From contig OZ059894.1 of NCBI GenBank assembly GCA_964057225.1, forward strand, positions 15,282,476 to 15,346,475: a stretch of 64,000 bases of DNA. Reading direction: 5' to 3'. Numbering within the stretch: the first letter of the stretch is position 1; the number at the start of each line of letters is the position of its first letter. The notes under the pieces were generated by a model. The model did no database searches, was not told where the DNA came from, and worked only from the letters and a program-made list of their open reading frames with translations. Made by a program: the position numbers and the translations under genes. Below, piece after piece: positions 12,498 through 25,000 of this stretch. This DNA comes from Auanema rhodensis (lineage: Eukaryota > Nematoda > Chromadorea > Rhabditida > Rhabditidae).

Positions 12498-15400
12498 TCT
12501 TGAGAAAAAGAGGGAGAGAGTAAGAGAGCAAAAGAGAGAGAGAAATAGAAAAAAGAAAACTAAAAAAGCCCCACAGCAAGTTCATGGTATTTTGAAGGAT
12601 TGTAATGCAAGAACTTACAGCGAATGGATAGGATTCCGGAACATCATCTTGAGTTTTCATGTGCTCATCATCCTGAAAAGATATGAAGATCAGAGAAAAG
12701 ACAATTAAATTAAATAATTCATACCACAGATAGCTTATGAACATTATTATTTCTTAGTTTTTGATGATTATAAGCTCTTCGATGTACACAATCAAAAACT
12801 CTTTTTGTTACATAAAATGACACAAATGAGTATTCTAGAAGAACAAGAAAGATAAGAGCTTGTGAAAACGTTAGCCATATATCCAACGCTTTTATATAGG
12901 AAACCTTAAAAAATAAATGTTATAAATAAATATTTAAAGTTTTAAAAAACCTGTGGTAAATCTTGTCTAGCTCCATTACTCATAGTTGTTAATGTGAGAA
13001 GTGAAGTAATAGTTAATGAGATTCTAGCTGGTGAAGCTCGTGGATCAAGCCAGAATGACATCCATGAAATTGATACAAGCATACCTGAAATATATTTTTT
13101 AAAATTTGAATAATTAGTTAGAAGTTTGATGTATGAAGGAAGAAAGAATAAAGTCTTTACCCGTTGGAATATATGTTTGGATAATATGGAAGAGTACTAG
13201 TCTTTTCATAACGATAAAAGCTCGAATACAACTCCAATCAGCTGAAACATACTAATTCAATTAATATATTCGTAAGTTTAACAGTTTATTTGATTGTGAT
13301 AAGTGTGCTGATTATATTATAGCAGAACACGATGCGTTGGTAGTGCTGGAAAGTTGGGCTAATTTGGAAAAAATGTGAAATACAAGCATTTCCAAGAGAT
13401 GACAGGTGAATAGAACTTAATGTTTTTGAGCTAAATCATGTTCCGATTCAATGCTATAGGAAAAAAATTACAAAAATACTCTGTAAACAGTGTTCTGATG
13501 TCATCTGCATTGTGTGCGATTAGAATACAGCTGGACAAGTGTGCTTTAAGCTAAACTTGGTTCATGCGCAGAGTCTTAGCATAAGCTTGGTTCCCCTTTA
13601 AAGCGTAAAGAGGACTCTATTTGGATTGAAATTGAAACTTCCAATTCTTTCATATATAGATATATAGAAATGAATAAAGAAGAGATTATTCAACTCGAAA
13701 GATCATCTCATATGATCTTTGAGAATTCGTTTTATATGCTTAAGCCACAGTTTCTTCAATCAGCTTCAGTAATTCAGCAGCAAATGTTAAAAAGTAAATT
13801 ATAATAGTAGCAGTTTAAATTATTGTAGCTTTTATTATTGCTGAAAAAAGGTTTTTATTTTGGTTTGAATGTTAGAATTTTTTGGAAAAATATGGTGAAA
13901 TTAGGACAAGTGATTTCTTGCAGGTTAGTTGATGTGGGAGCATGAGGAGAAGAAGAAGAAACAAGAGAACTGGGGAGCTGATTGAAGTAAAAAAAATGGG
14001 ATTCGGAATGTAAACGATTACCCTTAGATGAATGGGAAGATCACAACAAACATACCTCCTAAAATAGAAAAACGTTCATAGATTTGGTGGAGTACCAAGC
14101 TTTTTTCATTCAAAAGCTTTAACTTTTTTTCTTTTTTAAAAGCTTGAAAGCTCTCTTTGGATATCTTAGTGGCATACACGCTTTTGGAAATTTGATGCAC
14201 GGCAGAAAAAAACCTTTTTTTCCTCTTGATTCAGCAGCTATCTTTGAAAAAAACACAAATATAACGCAAACTAATGGAATAAAAGATTTTGCTCAAAGCT
14301 GTTCCGTTTTCTTATTTAATCAGAAAATTCAAGCAAAACGGACAGTTTAGTTAAAATACGAGATGTAAGAAATAGCATAAATAAGGAAAAAATGTCGAAC
14401 CTGTCCCTCTGAACATCGGATATGGTCCAGCACACTTTTCAAAACGCGTCTTCGTTATAGCCATATCATTTAATTTAATTTCTTCATTTGAACCAATTGG
14501 AAAATATGGTGGATCAACATGCCAAGTTAAATTAACAAGTTGTTCGATATAAGCATCTGTAAAGTGAAAATTAAAAAAATAATATGTGAAAATAAGAAAA
14601 AAAGATGAATAATAAAATTATATTTGAAAGAAAATAAATTTACTTCGAAAAAAAAAACAGAATTAAATACTTACAGCTCTGAATGCTCAATGGACATTCC
14701 TGGTAATCTATAGGAAATAATTTTAAATCCATCATACATGATAAAGTGACATCTAATCTTAAAAAAAGAAAAAGAAATTATAATTAATTTAAAAATAATT
14801 TTTATTTAGTTATACCTCATTGATTTAAATATTAATCCATCCGGATAAATTATAACCATCATATTAGGTGTTGTTACTTCTTGTAAATAAGCAAATTTAG
14901 AATTTACAAAATATAAATCAGGATGCCACATACGATCAGCAATTAACTTGAAAAAATATTTTTTTTTAATATTTTATTTCTATCTTAAGCTATTACCTTA
15001 TTAGTTACCAATATAGGATATGTGCAATTATGTGCTAGTCTTCTATCGAACCAGCCCATAGCCAAATACATATCTACTTCAAAATCCTAAAATTCAATAA
15101 ATATTTTTAACATTTTTTGATAATTTAATATATTTTTTTAATATTTATATATATATATATGTATTTATTCTAAAATATTTTATAATTTAGTCAGTATTTC
15201 TTACCATAGTTTGAGCCTTAAACGATGACATGGATTCAATATATATTGCTACGTGCACATCTGTTCTTTCACCTTTAAATGTATACATTAAGTTTTAATG
15301 TGAATAATGGGTTTGAATTTCAAACCTTGAGCTTGTCCAGGTGCCATGAACATGTTATATCCATCTTTCACAACGCCATTACCAATAACTTTGAGAATAC

Positions 15401-16035
15401 GGTCTCCTGATTCAGTCCATATGAGCTCATTGGTTTGATGGCCACTGCGTTCTGGCTCACACAGATCGTGGATCTTATATCGTGGATCATACCAAAATTT
15501 ACGGAATATATTCGGATCTTCACTATAAATTTTAATTAATTTAGAAGTCTTAATATGCTTCGAATACGTACTTATCTTCTAGTGAGCCTCGTGCAGATTC
15601 AATAAACGTGTGAGCAAAATCTTTCAAAGGCTCTGTCGCTACACCATTGTCTTTGATATTCTGAAACTTTCAACTTGAAGATAAGAAACACATCACAAAC
15701 AAGCATTAGAAGTTAGAGGAACACGAGCGGAAAGCTATCGAAATGTTAGAAGCGTAAATCCTACGTGTGAACTAGGTGGCGTTGGCTGATCTTGAAGCAA
15801 AGCAGCAACTAAGTCATCATTCGCATCTTGACGAAAAGTTTTACGAGAATGATCCGCTACGAGAGTGGCCTAGAGGAGAAAGAGCAAGCTCAAACTAGTT
15901 AACTATTCCTGCTAGGGGAATCAAACGGAAGCAAAATCTGAAACAAACCTTCAAGTCCAACTGTGCTGCGTCAGTTCCAAAATAATCGTGTAGAAATGGT
16001 TGCAGTAAGCATACGAAGATCAGAACAGGATACAT
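10274..16035 (-). CDS. Cys-loop ligand-gated chloride-channel subunit (LGC/ACC-like)
   Basis: A 625-aa pentameric receptor subunit in the plasma membrane. Seventeen exons: 15949-16035, 15765-15869, 15572-15660, 15326-15522, 15205-15272, 14997-15086, 14816-14946, 14675-14757, 14401-14556, 13161-13241, 12951-13084, 12725-12904, 12619-12672, 11956-12069, 11253-11327, 10456-10573, 10274-10389. A signal peptide (about 1-17) and an unusual extension of about 90 residues precede the ligand-binding domain. The Cys-loop is C263-C277 (13 residues apart, FPIDYQEC). A second Cys pair (C325, C340) lies near loop C. M1 is followed by PAR at 381-383 just before M2, the signature of anion-selective channels. 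M3 is about 416-437, a Pro-rich intracellular loop follows, and M4 is about 591-609. The sequence resembles nematode LGC/ACC-type amine- or acetylcholine-gated chloride channels; the ligand cannot be assigned. Exon 14's acceptor (TTACAG before RCDSPPP) was chosen by phase. The M3-M4 loop exons are the least certain. Confidence 0.9.
11720..11773. repeat. (TA)n microsatellite in channel-gene intron
   Basis: About 27 uninterrupted AT dinucleotides in the intron between the exons at 11956-12069 and 11253-11327, followed by degenerate TACATA words. Confidence 0.95.
12447..12494. repeat. (GA)n microsatellite in channel-gene intron
   Basis: About 24 GA units with one GC interruption, between the exons at 12619-12672 and 11956-12069. 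On the transcribed (minus) strand this is a CU-rich tract. Confidence 0.95.
13242..14400 (-). other. Large intron of channel gene
   Basis: The longest intron of the channel gene (1159 bp) separates the loop C exon from the exon leading into M1. No exon-like frame with good splice sites was found. It holds a 68-codon plus-strand frame (14144-14350) without recognisable content and a less AT-rich stretch at about 13500-13620. Confidence 0.6.
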
Positions 16036-16058
16036 GCCATTTCACATCGGAGTCCAAT
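16036..16058 (-). promoter_or_regulatory. Short leader with start-stop uORF ahead of channel gene
   Basis: After the acceptor CTTATAG (ending at 16059 on the minus strand) the leader is only 23 nt but holds two extra ATGs. One is ATG directly followed by TGA (16042-16047), a minimal start-stop uORF. The other, at 16038-16040, opens a 6-codon frame that overlaps the chosen start. The chosen ATG at 16035 is preferred because only it gives a signal peptide and continues in frame into exon 2. Confidence 0.5.
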
Positions 16059-19000
16059 CTATAAGAATGAAGATGATATATGACGAATATATTTCATATT
16101 TTATATAAGTATATTCGGAGAAACGATAAAAAGAGCAACAAGAAAATGAGAAAAGAGACTGGAAAGTTCAGTAGTACAGGACAGATAATAAAGGAAATAA
16201 TCAACAAATTCTAAGCCAAAGGTTATACAAATTAAGGATTGGACGAAACATGAGAAGATATTATTTCTCTTTAAAGCAGATCGTAAGAATACTTCAAGAT
16301 TTTAAAGAAACAAATGGCTCGTAATCGTATAGACTTAACAAATGAGACTATGTAACAAAGCAACATGTAAATAGGTTATGATCTGAAGAGGAAATTAGGA
16401 AACGAACTTATACACCAACATTTTCTTAGTCTACTTCATTTCCGGAAAGAAGAGAGTAGAAGTAAGAGAGGGGGAGGGAGAAGCAAAACTTCAAACTCAA
16501 AGAGAAGAAAGAGAGAAAAGAGCAGAGAGAGGGTGGAGATTTAGGCAGTAGAGGAGGGACAAAATAGAATTTAGCTTCTCAATGTTTCACTCCTTCTCTT
16601 TCTTCTTAAGCTGTGAGCTGTTATTCTTTCTTTGAAAAAATCTCTTGCTGTTTGTTCTATTCTCTATATACATACATACATACAAATAAGAAATAAAAGA
16701 ATTAGCAACGTCATATTTACGTGGAAGATTTGAATAATTCCACGTGTCTTTTCATTTGAAATATAGGGTCTTGAAGGACGATAGTGAGCGGAAAATGTAT
16801 GTAGCTTACACCTTTAGTTCTTCTACTATAATATTCTCCAATATAACTATATATAAATATATTATTGGATAAATACTAATATTTATTTTTCGTTAAAATT
16901 ATTTATCTCTGATTGTATCAAAATATTCCGAGTAAAGGCTTACTGAAAACAAAGAAAACTGATCACAAAACTACTAAATATAATCGGTAATTCAATTAAT
17001 GAAAAGGTGTGAAGATTAGATGAATTCAGGAAAATACATTGAAAGGACCTCTCATTAACGATCAAAAGGTTAGAATAATGTGAAAAGGAAAATAAAAGTA
17101 TATGAAGATACTGATGAGAACAATGCATCGGAAATGCCGGAGAATTGTCTATTGAAGTTTTTTCCGCTTCGTCGTGTGATGAAACAATACCTATTATTGA
17201 ATATTGAATGTTAAAGGCTTCATGTGAGAAAAAAAAGAAACATTGTTTTCTCATTGGCTTATATAACGAGTTGTTAGGATAGAAACAATACATTGATGTA
17301 TATCAAAGCTGAAACTTAAACTTTGGCTTCACACTCTTAGACAGTATGTTGTATATAGTATGAGATATATGAGTTATATGTAAACTAGCCTTTAGGGTTT
17401 TCCTTTTATTAGAGCATAGCAACCAAAATGATTAAATGGAAGTTTCAAAACAGAACAAAAAGCAAAATTTTGAGAACAAATTATAACGTGAGTGAAGCTC
17501 TCTACACACTTCTGGAACCAAAACGACTTCTGACGTGAATAGTTAATTTTATTTCGGGAAAAAAACTTTGAGAGAGGACGAAGCAGGTTCATAGAGAACA
17601 CAGTACACCCTTTATGTGCATATGTATTTTCATGTTGAGTTGGCTCAAGTATCAAAGACGGTGCTTTAGCATTCACTTCTACTTCTTCTGATAGTTACAT
17701 TGTTCTCTCTATCCGTATTTTCTCATGAGAATGTGTTATCTTACAAGCATTTTTTTCTTTTTTTTTTTGCAAAATTTCTCACCTCTTGTATGCTTCTCCC
17801 TCACTCTCCCTTCCTTAACTCTTTTATTCTCTACCCTCTTCCCCTCTCTCAGTTTATCTATCTATCTCTACCTTTTTCTTATTCTGAAAACTATACTTTA
17901 TATGTCTAAATATTTCAAAAACTCTTATTTTAAATGATCTTTCTTTTATTGAACACAGTGTTTCGTTTACATTGAGCATACACAAAGATTCATGAAATAT
18001 TCACTTCACTTCACACATGACATCAAGACTTTCCATTCAAATGCTTGATTTGCTAATTTGTGTTTGAAACCGTTTAAAAAATGATGATTTAAGATTAAAG
18101 CAGAGTACTTGACGTTCACGAAGAAAGACAAAAAATATATGAAACAAATAAAACTCAATTTTGTATGTGGAATGCTGAGCATTTTGTTTTGAAAATGTGA
18201 TATTTAAGCTATACAACGCTTCTACAAGTGTAAAAGATTCAAAAACGAGTAGGGAAATAGGATTTAAGCAGTTGTGTCATGACAGGTTCCGAAGTAGCAT
18301 AGTGATGCGTAGAAAACGATGAAACTTTAAATATATTCACCGAATTGTCTTTGTTTCGTCAATTCACTGAAGACAGTGTGAAAGTAATAACAAAAGTAAT
18401 TTCACATACATATGTTGTTTAAGCATTACTTTTTTAAAAATAGATTCAACATCAACGATAGTCAAGGATGAAGATTTTGTTTCAAAAAAAAAATAAAATT
18501 ACAAGCAAAATGTGCTGAAAACCATAATAGCATGTATCTGTAAAATTATTTAAAAAGAAAAAATCAAATTGGTTTATGAGATTAAAAAATAAAAATTGAG
18601 AAATTCAATAATTATATAATTTACATATGTATACTATATAGCTAAAGGAATAATATTTGTATCTTCTCTCAAATAAATTTTACCTGAAAAAAAGAAATCG
18701 ACGAATGGACAAGATTTACATATGTATGTAGGTGGGTATTAAGAGCAAAGATGAGATTTTTTTTTTTTCAAAAAATAATAATAATAATGACAAGCTCTCA
18801 AAATCATATATTCATACATGTATGTATATCTACTGAATATGTTTTATTTGTGTTTGAAAATATATGAAATGCTGCAAACTCTTTCTTTTTTTTTTCATTT
18901 AAATTTAAATAAAATGAACTAATGGATGTTGATTTTCAAGTTTTCAGCTCTAACACACAGTTTATATGTTGTTTAAATTATAAGGTAAATACATACAGAT

Positions 19001-22000
19001 GTATGTACACATACATATGTGAGCCTGATGAGCATATGTTGTTTCAACATAAAACATCTCGTTATGTTATTCTAAATAGAATATGAGCTTCACGCAATTT
19101 ACACGTGAGATATTAATCCTATTTTGGCGTTATATACACGTTTTTCTTGGTTGGTCTTCCGTTCGTTTATTTTATTCAAATTAACCTTTTTTTCTCAAAA
19201 TTGTTTTTATCTTCCCTCTCTTTCTCTTTTTCTTTTTTTCTTCTAATTTTCTTCTAATCTAACTTTTTACCTCTGTTTCACTCACCCACTTTCCCTCTCT
19301 CTCTTTTTCTTTTCCCCTTTTCCCCTCTCTCGCTCTCTCTATCTGTATCTCTCTCTCTTTTACTTTAAATTTTTTCGAAGTCGATGCATATGCATATAGA
19401 TATAACAGGATGTCACAAATGTATATGTATAGATTACAATTTCCTTAATTATTAAGAATTTGAGAATATATTGAGTGCTTTCAATCCAATTGGTTGACGC
19501 TTCTCTGACTCCCTCACTGTTTCAACTAATAAGATTCAACAATTATGAAGCCTTCAACAATGCATCTATCTACGATATCTGTATAAAGTGTGAATTTATC
19601 GTTATTTTTCATAAGTATAAGTTATGCATAATATAATATAACTAACATTCAGTTAGAATTATACATAATTTTGAAAAGAATTTAGAAAAATTAAGTATGT
19701 ACTTATTAAAGAATATATATTATATATAATAGATCATATTCATATGATCATTTTCTTTATGTGGATATTTTGCGCTTGGATTGCCATACTCAAAGGGATG
19801 TCTGTCTCTAAGAAAAACCCAAACGAAAAGGGAAATGAAGTCATTCGTTGGATGGTTGTCGTCTAGAATAAATTAGCAGGCTCTTAACGACGTTTCACGA
19901 TCTTCAATTCAATGTGTGTGCTACTGAGCCTAAGAAAGGCTTCAGAAGGAATAGTAAGAAGAAAAGTAGAAGTAAAATAAGGATGTGAAGTAAGAGAATC
20001 CAGAATAACTTCTGACAACTGCACTCAGAAAAAGCATGTGAGTTTACAGGAAAATAAAGCAGGAAGTTCCTGGCATCAAATATATAGGAAACAGATAATG
20101 ATAAATGAAAATAAGATGGAAAGAAGAGAAATAAATGTGATTCAACTATTACTTTTCGTTTCTTTGTTTCAACTCTTCAATAAATGCTCGTATTTTTCAA
20201 TACGTTTTTCCTCAATTTCTATCACTGCTGCTCTGATTTTTCGATTTTCAATTAAGAATTCTCTCCACAACTACAACAACCTGATGGACCGTTAAGTAGG
20301 CGTGTTTCAAAAGCTTAAAACAACATTAGAACAAAGTGTAAAGGCAGAATGATTGATGGTGACAAAAGTCTGATAATAGCCTTGTTAAATAGTCGAATAG
20401 GATTTGATAACGTCGGCTAATGTGAGTAAAAAAAAAAGTTCGACACATTGAAAAAAAAAAGAATTTAACAAATCTTCGATAATTGATGATGCATCAAAAG
20501 CATGAAATTGTCTGAAAAACTAAGAGATTGATGTGTTGCTTTGATTCAAAATTTTATGAATAAATAGCTTATTTCGGTATATTTTGAAAATAAAAAAATT
20601 ATAGGATATATTCATTTGATGCCAGTTTAGACAATCTTAAATAAAATTATAGCTTAAAAGCAGCAATATCTGTATATTAGGACGTTGTTTATTCAGGATC
20701 ATAGCTACTCAAATGGATCAAAAACATACAGCTGTAAGGAGACGATTTCTACGGACGCCAGCAATGTTTTTTCGTGTTTGTAAATTTTTTTTGATGTTCA
20801 TAACAGGAACTTAGTATGCATTGCAACCAAATCTCCTTGCTCACTATGAGACATAAGCTCTCCTGTTGCTCATTGTGTCATGTTCAAGGTTAAAACTAGC
20901 TAATCTTAAGAAATATGCTACCTAGCTACTTATATTACAAGAAAATAAGAATATATTGCTTTTTAGAATTATTCAAATATAAATTCAATTAGTGAGCATT
21001 CAGAAAATTATGTTTTTGTTATATGAACTTAAACAAAATCCCAATTCATGATTATAAAATGAATAAATAACTAAAAACTATAAGAAGTAAAAGGATTGAA
21101 AGAGGAGGAGTCAAATGCGAAAGAACAGTTCGTTGTGGATGCATCTACACCAAATGATAGAGGAAGATAAATCTTCCAGAGAAGAGGAGAAATACGAAAA
21201 TGAAAGCTTCTGGCATCATCCCATAGAGGTAGAGACAAAGACAAATTGACAACAAATTCAAATAAACAATACATGCGACAGGCTATTTCCTTCCCTTCGA
21301 AAAAAGAAGCCAAATGAATTGCCATATGATTGCTTCAAATCAGAAAGTTTAAAGCTAAACAAAAACAAAGATAGATATATAACACTGGTTGTACTAACTA
21401 TAATGTTTTTTTCAATAGAAAGCTCAATAAGAAACTGAAAACATAAAAGAAGAATGAAGGAAGTAGTGAGAAAAATAATATTTTGAAAGAATTTTCATAG
21501 ACGATGATGTGTATGACAAAAAAGAAGAACAATCTGGATTTATATAATATTATATATACAAAAAGGAAAGAGCAATTAATTCTTCTTAGAATATCTAAAT
21601 ATAAGCAAAGAGTTCAAATGTTGATTAGTTTAGTTGAAATGATGTACAAATAACATACTATATAGATGAAGAGAGAGGGAAAGAGGGTGTATTTTGAATT
21701 GTAAAAGTACAATAATAGAGAGATTTTCAAAAATCTTAAGATTACATACATATGTATTTCTTAAGAAGAAAAAAAAATGTTGAAAATGAGAATATAACGA
21801 GGGTTGTGGAAAAAGAAATAAAAAACAAAAGTAAATTTTACCTGTTGAGCATTTTTAAAGAAAATGCTGAAAAAGATCAAATATCAAGCAACAACAATAA
21901 CAATAACAACAACAAAGAAAAGATTACAGTAGACAATGTAGAGTAAAAGATAAATTTGAAAGAAATCCGAGCTATGCTGATAAATTATCTAGAAACTTTA

Positions 22001-25000
22001 GATATTTCAGTGACTAAATAACAAAAAAACTTTTATTGTATAAGCATAAATAATAAAGTTAAAAGTATAAAACATTTATTGAAGTTTAAATTTTTATAAA
22101 ATATTCAACCAAATTTATTTCAAAAAAAGTTTTATGTCGAGTACTTGTATCATGAAATTGTTGTTTTGTTACAATTAATTTAAGCTTTTCAAGTTCTAAC
22201 CTAGTTTTACTCTAAATAATTATGGAATTTAGGTTTGTAGATCTGTTTTGATAAGCCAAATAAAGGAAAAATAAAAGAAATTTCCGATCTTTAGTCGAAA
22301 AGCTGGGTTTGTATGACTAGATGGATGATTTCCATGATACATCATGATGAGAGAAGTAGAAGGATAGATTTTTCCTTTGGGGAAAGTAAGTTAAGACTGG
22401 TAAAAGCAAAACTAAACTACATGCTGATAACCTCGAGAGAGTAATTTTCAAGCTTTATATAAGATCTCTGAGTAAGCCGATAGTAAAGGATAACATAGTG
22501 TAGGAGTACTTTCCTGACCATATTGTTTCTTATGACTCAAGACTTCAAAGATACTCAGCTCTTCTATTTTTTAGGCTTCAAAATAAAGAAGAAAATGCAT
22601 GACTAGTTCTTGGTAATATTTATTCTGAAAGTGAAATTTCAAATAAGTACTTGATATGTGTATAATATTATATATATGATAACATATATAGCTGGAGGGG
22701 GTTAAACTTCATTTTCATGAAAACGAAATAACAAATATCTTCGTTTTAAACGTTCTTGCAAGATTATGAAGTTCAAAATGTGGCTTCAACAATGATATAA
22801 ACATGATTAGAGAGACTGACTAGAGCTACACAAGGGACTAGACGTAACAGCTGGGAGCAAAAGGTGCGAACAGACTGAAACGACTTGAAATAAGAATTCA
22901 TCTCGAAAAATACGAAAAGATGAAACGAGAAAAAGAGAGAAAGAGAGGGAAGAGAATCAAAGAGTTTATGTCTACTTGTGTTGAAAAATCAACGAATGAC
23001 AGATGTCAATATTAAGAGACATCAAACCACAGGCTTTTTTTTCTTTTCATTTTTTTCTAATTAAGAATCATTAGTACGAAGAAGATGGATTTGGAGTGAT
23101 GATTTGAGAATCAGTGGCAGATGATATATGAATGTTTGATGATAGATAGATGTGGATCTATGAGCTCTGAAAGTTACATCACTCACTTGATTCCAGACTT
23201 CTTCATATACATAGTCGGAAAAAATACATACATATCTCTATCTTGGGAAGGGAGAGGATATTCAAAAGATTATTAAGATTGATAAAGTTTGAAAAGCACA
23301 TAGTGATCAAAGAAGTGGAAAACGATCAAATGGTTGGGAATAACTGAGTGAATAGGGCAGACGAGTAGGAAGTAGGAAAAGTAGAAGAAGAAGGGGAGGA
23401 GGAGCAGGGGAGAAGGAGGGGAAGAATAAGAAGATGGCAGAGAATTTAGAGAATAAATGGAAGATGAAACGGAATAGGAAAGCCTTCAGTGCTTTTAGGA
23501 TACGGAGGACATAAATTATCCAAAATATACGGAAGCTTACAACCTGAATATCAAGAACAAATCGGAAGAATAATCAGGAGATGATGAGAATGACCATGAG
23601 AAGCTCGAAAGCTATAACTGAATAACGAGAGTAAATGCTTCTCATGGCTGAGAAGATTCGTTAGATAGATAGAAAAAGAGAATAATGCTGGATGAGGTTG
23701 TTAAGTTCTATCAGTAATGCATTAACTGGCTCATTTTGGAAGCCAGTTGTGATGCCATATATGACTACCATTCTGAACGTCACAAGGCAGTTTAAGCTAA
23801 AGCTCAAGCTTTCTAGTGCGCTTAAAACATTTCAGATTGATCTCTGGTTTAGGCTAAGTTAAACCTTTTAAATTAAGTCGAAGTACAAATATAGGTTTTG
23901 AGAAGGATGATTTACAAATTGAAATTTCTCGTCATCATCTCATATAATCGATGTTCTTATGCCAAGAGGAAGTCTTCAGAATTTATCCGGATGTACAAGA
24001 GTATCGCTAAAATGAAAAACACTAAGGATATGAGTTATGATTTGATTTTTTTGTTTTGATTTTGACATTCATACACATAATATGACCTTGTAATAGCTTA
24101 TATGTTTAGTTATTATTATTAAATAATAATTATAATTTAATTTTTATCCAAATTCTCAGAGCATATCACGTACACATGAAGAGTTTTTAAGGAATATTTA
24201 TTATTTTTCTGTTTAAAAAAAATCAAAAAATAACAAGTTTATTTCCACAACTTTGATGATAATAATAATAAAGATTAAAAATATTTTTTTCAAGATTTAT
24301 TTAAAAGCAAATGTATGTATACAAGAGAAAAAATAACAAGAGAGAGAGAGAAAAATAGAGAGAGAGAGGGAAGAGTTAAAATTTCTTATAAACATACTGC
24401 ATACATATAAACGCAATCCATCCATTTATCTATATTTAATTCTATTATTCTTATTATGTTTTAATAATATCTTTCTAAACATATGTATATAATATGAAAT
24501 TATTTCTATATCTAACGTAATTTTAATATTGTAGAATGTTAATAATCAAAAGTAAATCTAAAAAAAAAACTTTGACGCATATTTTGACAGAAACAAAGTA
24601 TATGATAGATCTATTATGTTGCTAAAAAAGATAGATAGATATATAGATATGTATATGCATGTATATAACATTCATACATCTTTACTCATATGTATGTATC
24701 TGCTATTGAACTTACTACAAAACAAGTCATTACATCTTTAACTATATGTATGTTTCGTATTTTTTTAAAGCTCATATCGGATTTTGGTTCCTCATTAGAA
24801 CGCCTACTTCTTTCAATCTTTTTCTTTTTTTTTTTCCATTTTTTCACTTTTGAACTTGTTACACAAATTTTAACCATTGAGCTATAAGCAATAATATAAG
24901 TTATATAATTATAATGGTCAAAAAAAATTGAGATGAGTATTAAGAATAAAATATTAAAAATCATGTAAATAGATATGTAAAAGATTTTTTTTTCTATTAA

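Noticed and set aside
12406-12744. 112-codon minus-strand frame
   Set aside because: It is read-through of one real 18-codon channel exon (12619-12672) into introns and a GA microsatellite, not a separate gene.
17700-17937. Two overlapping plus-strand frames with hydrophobic Ser/Leu/Phe content
   Set aside because: They derive from a T/C-rich tract, have no splice partners, and resemble low-complexity translation rather than a membrane protein.
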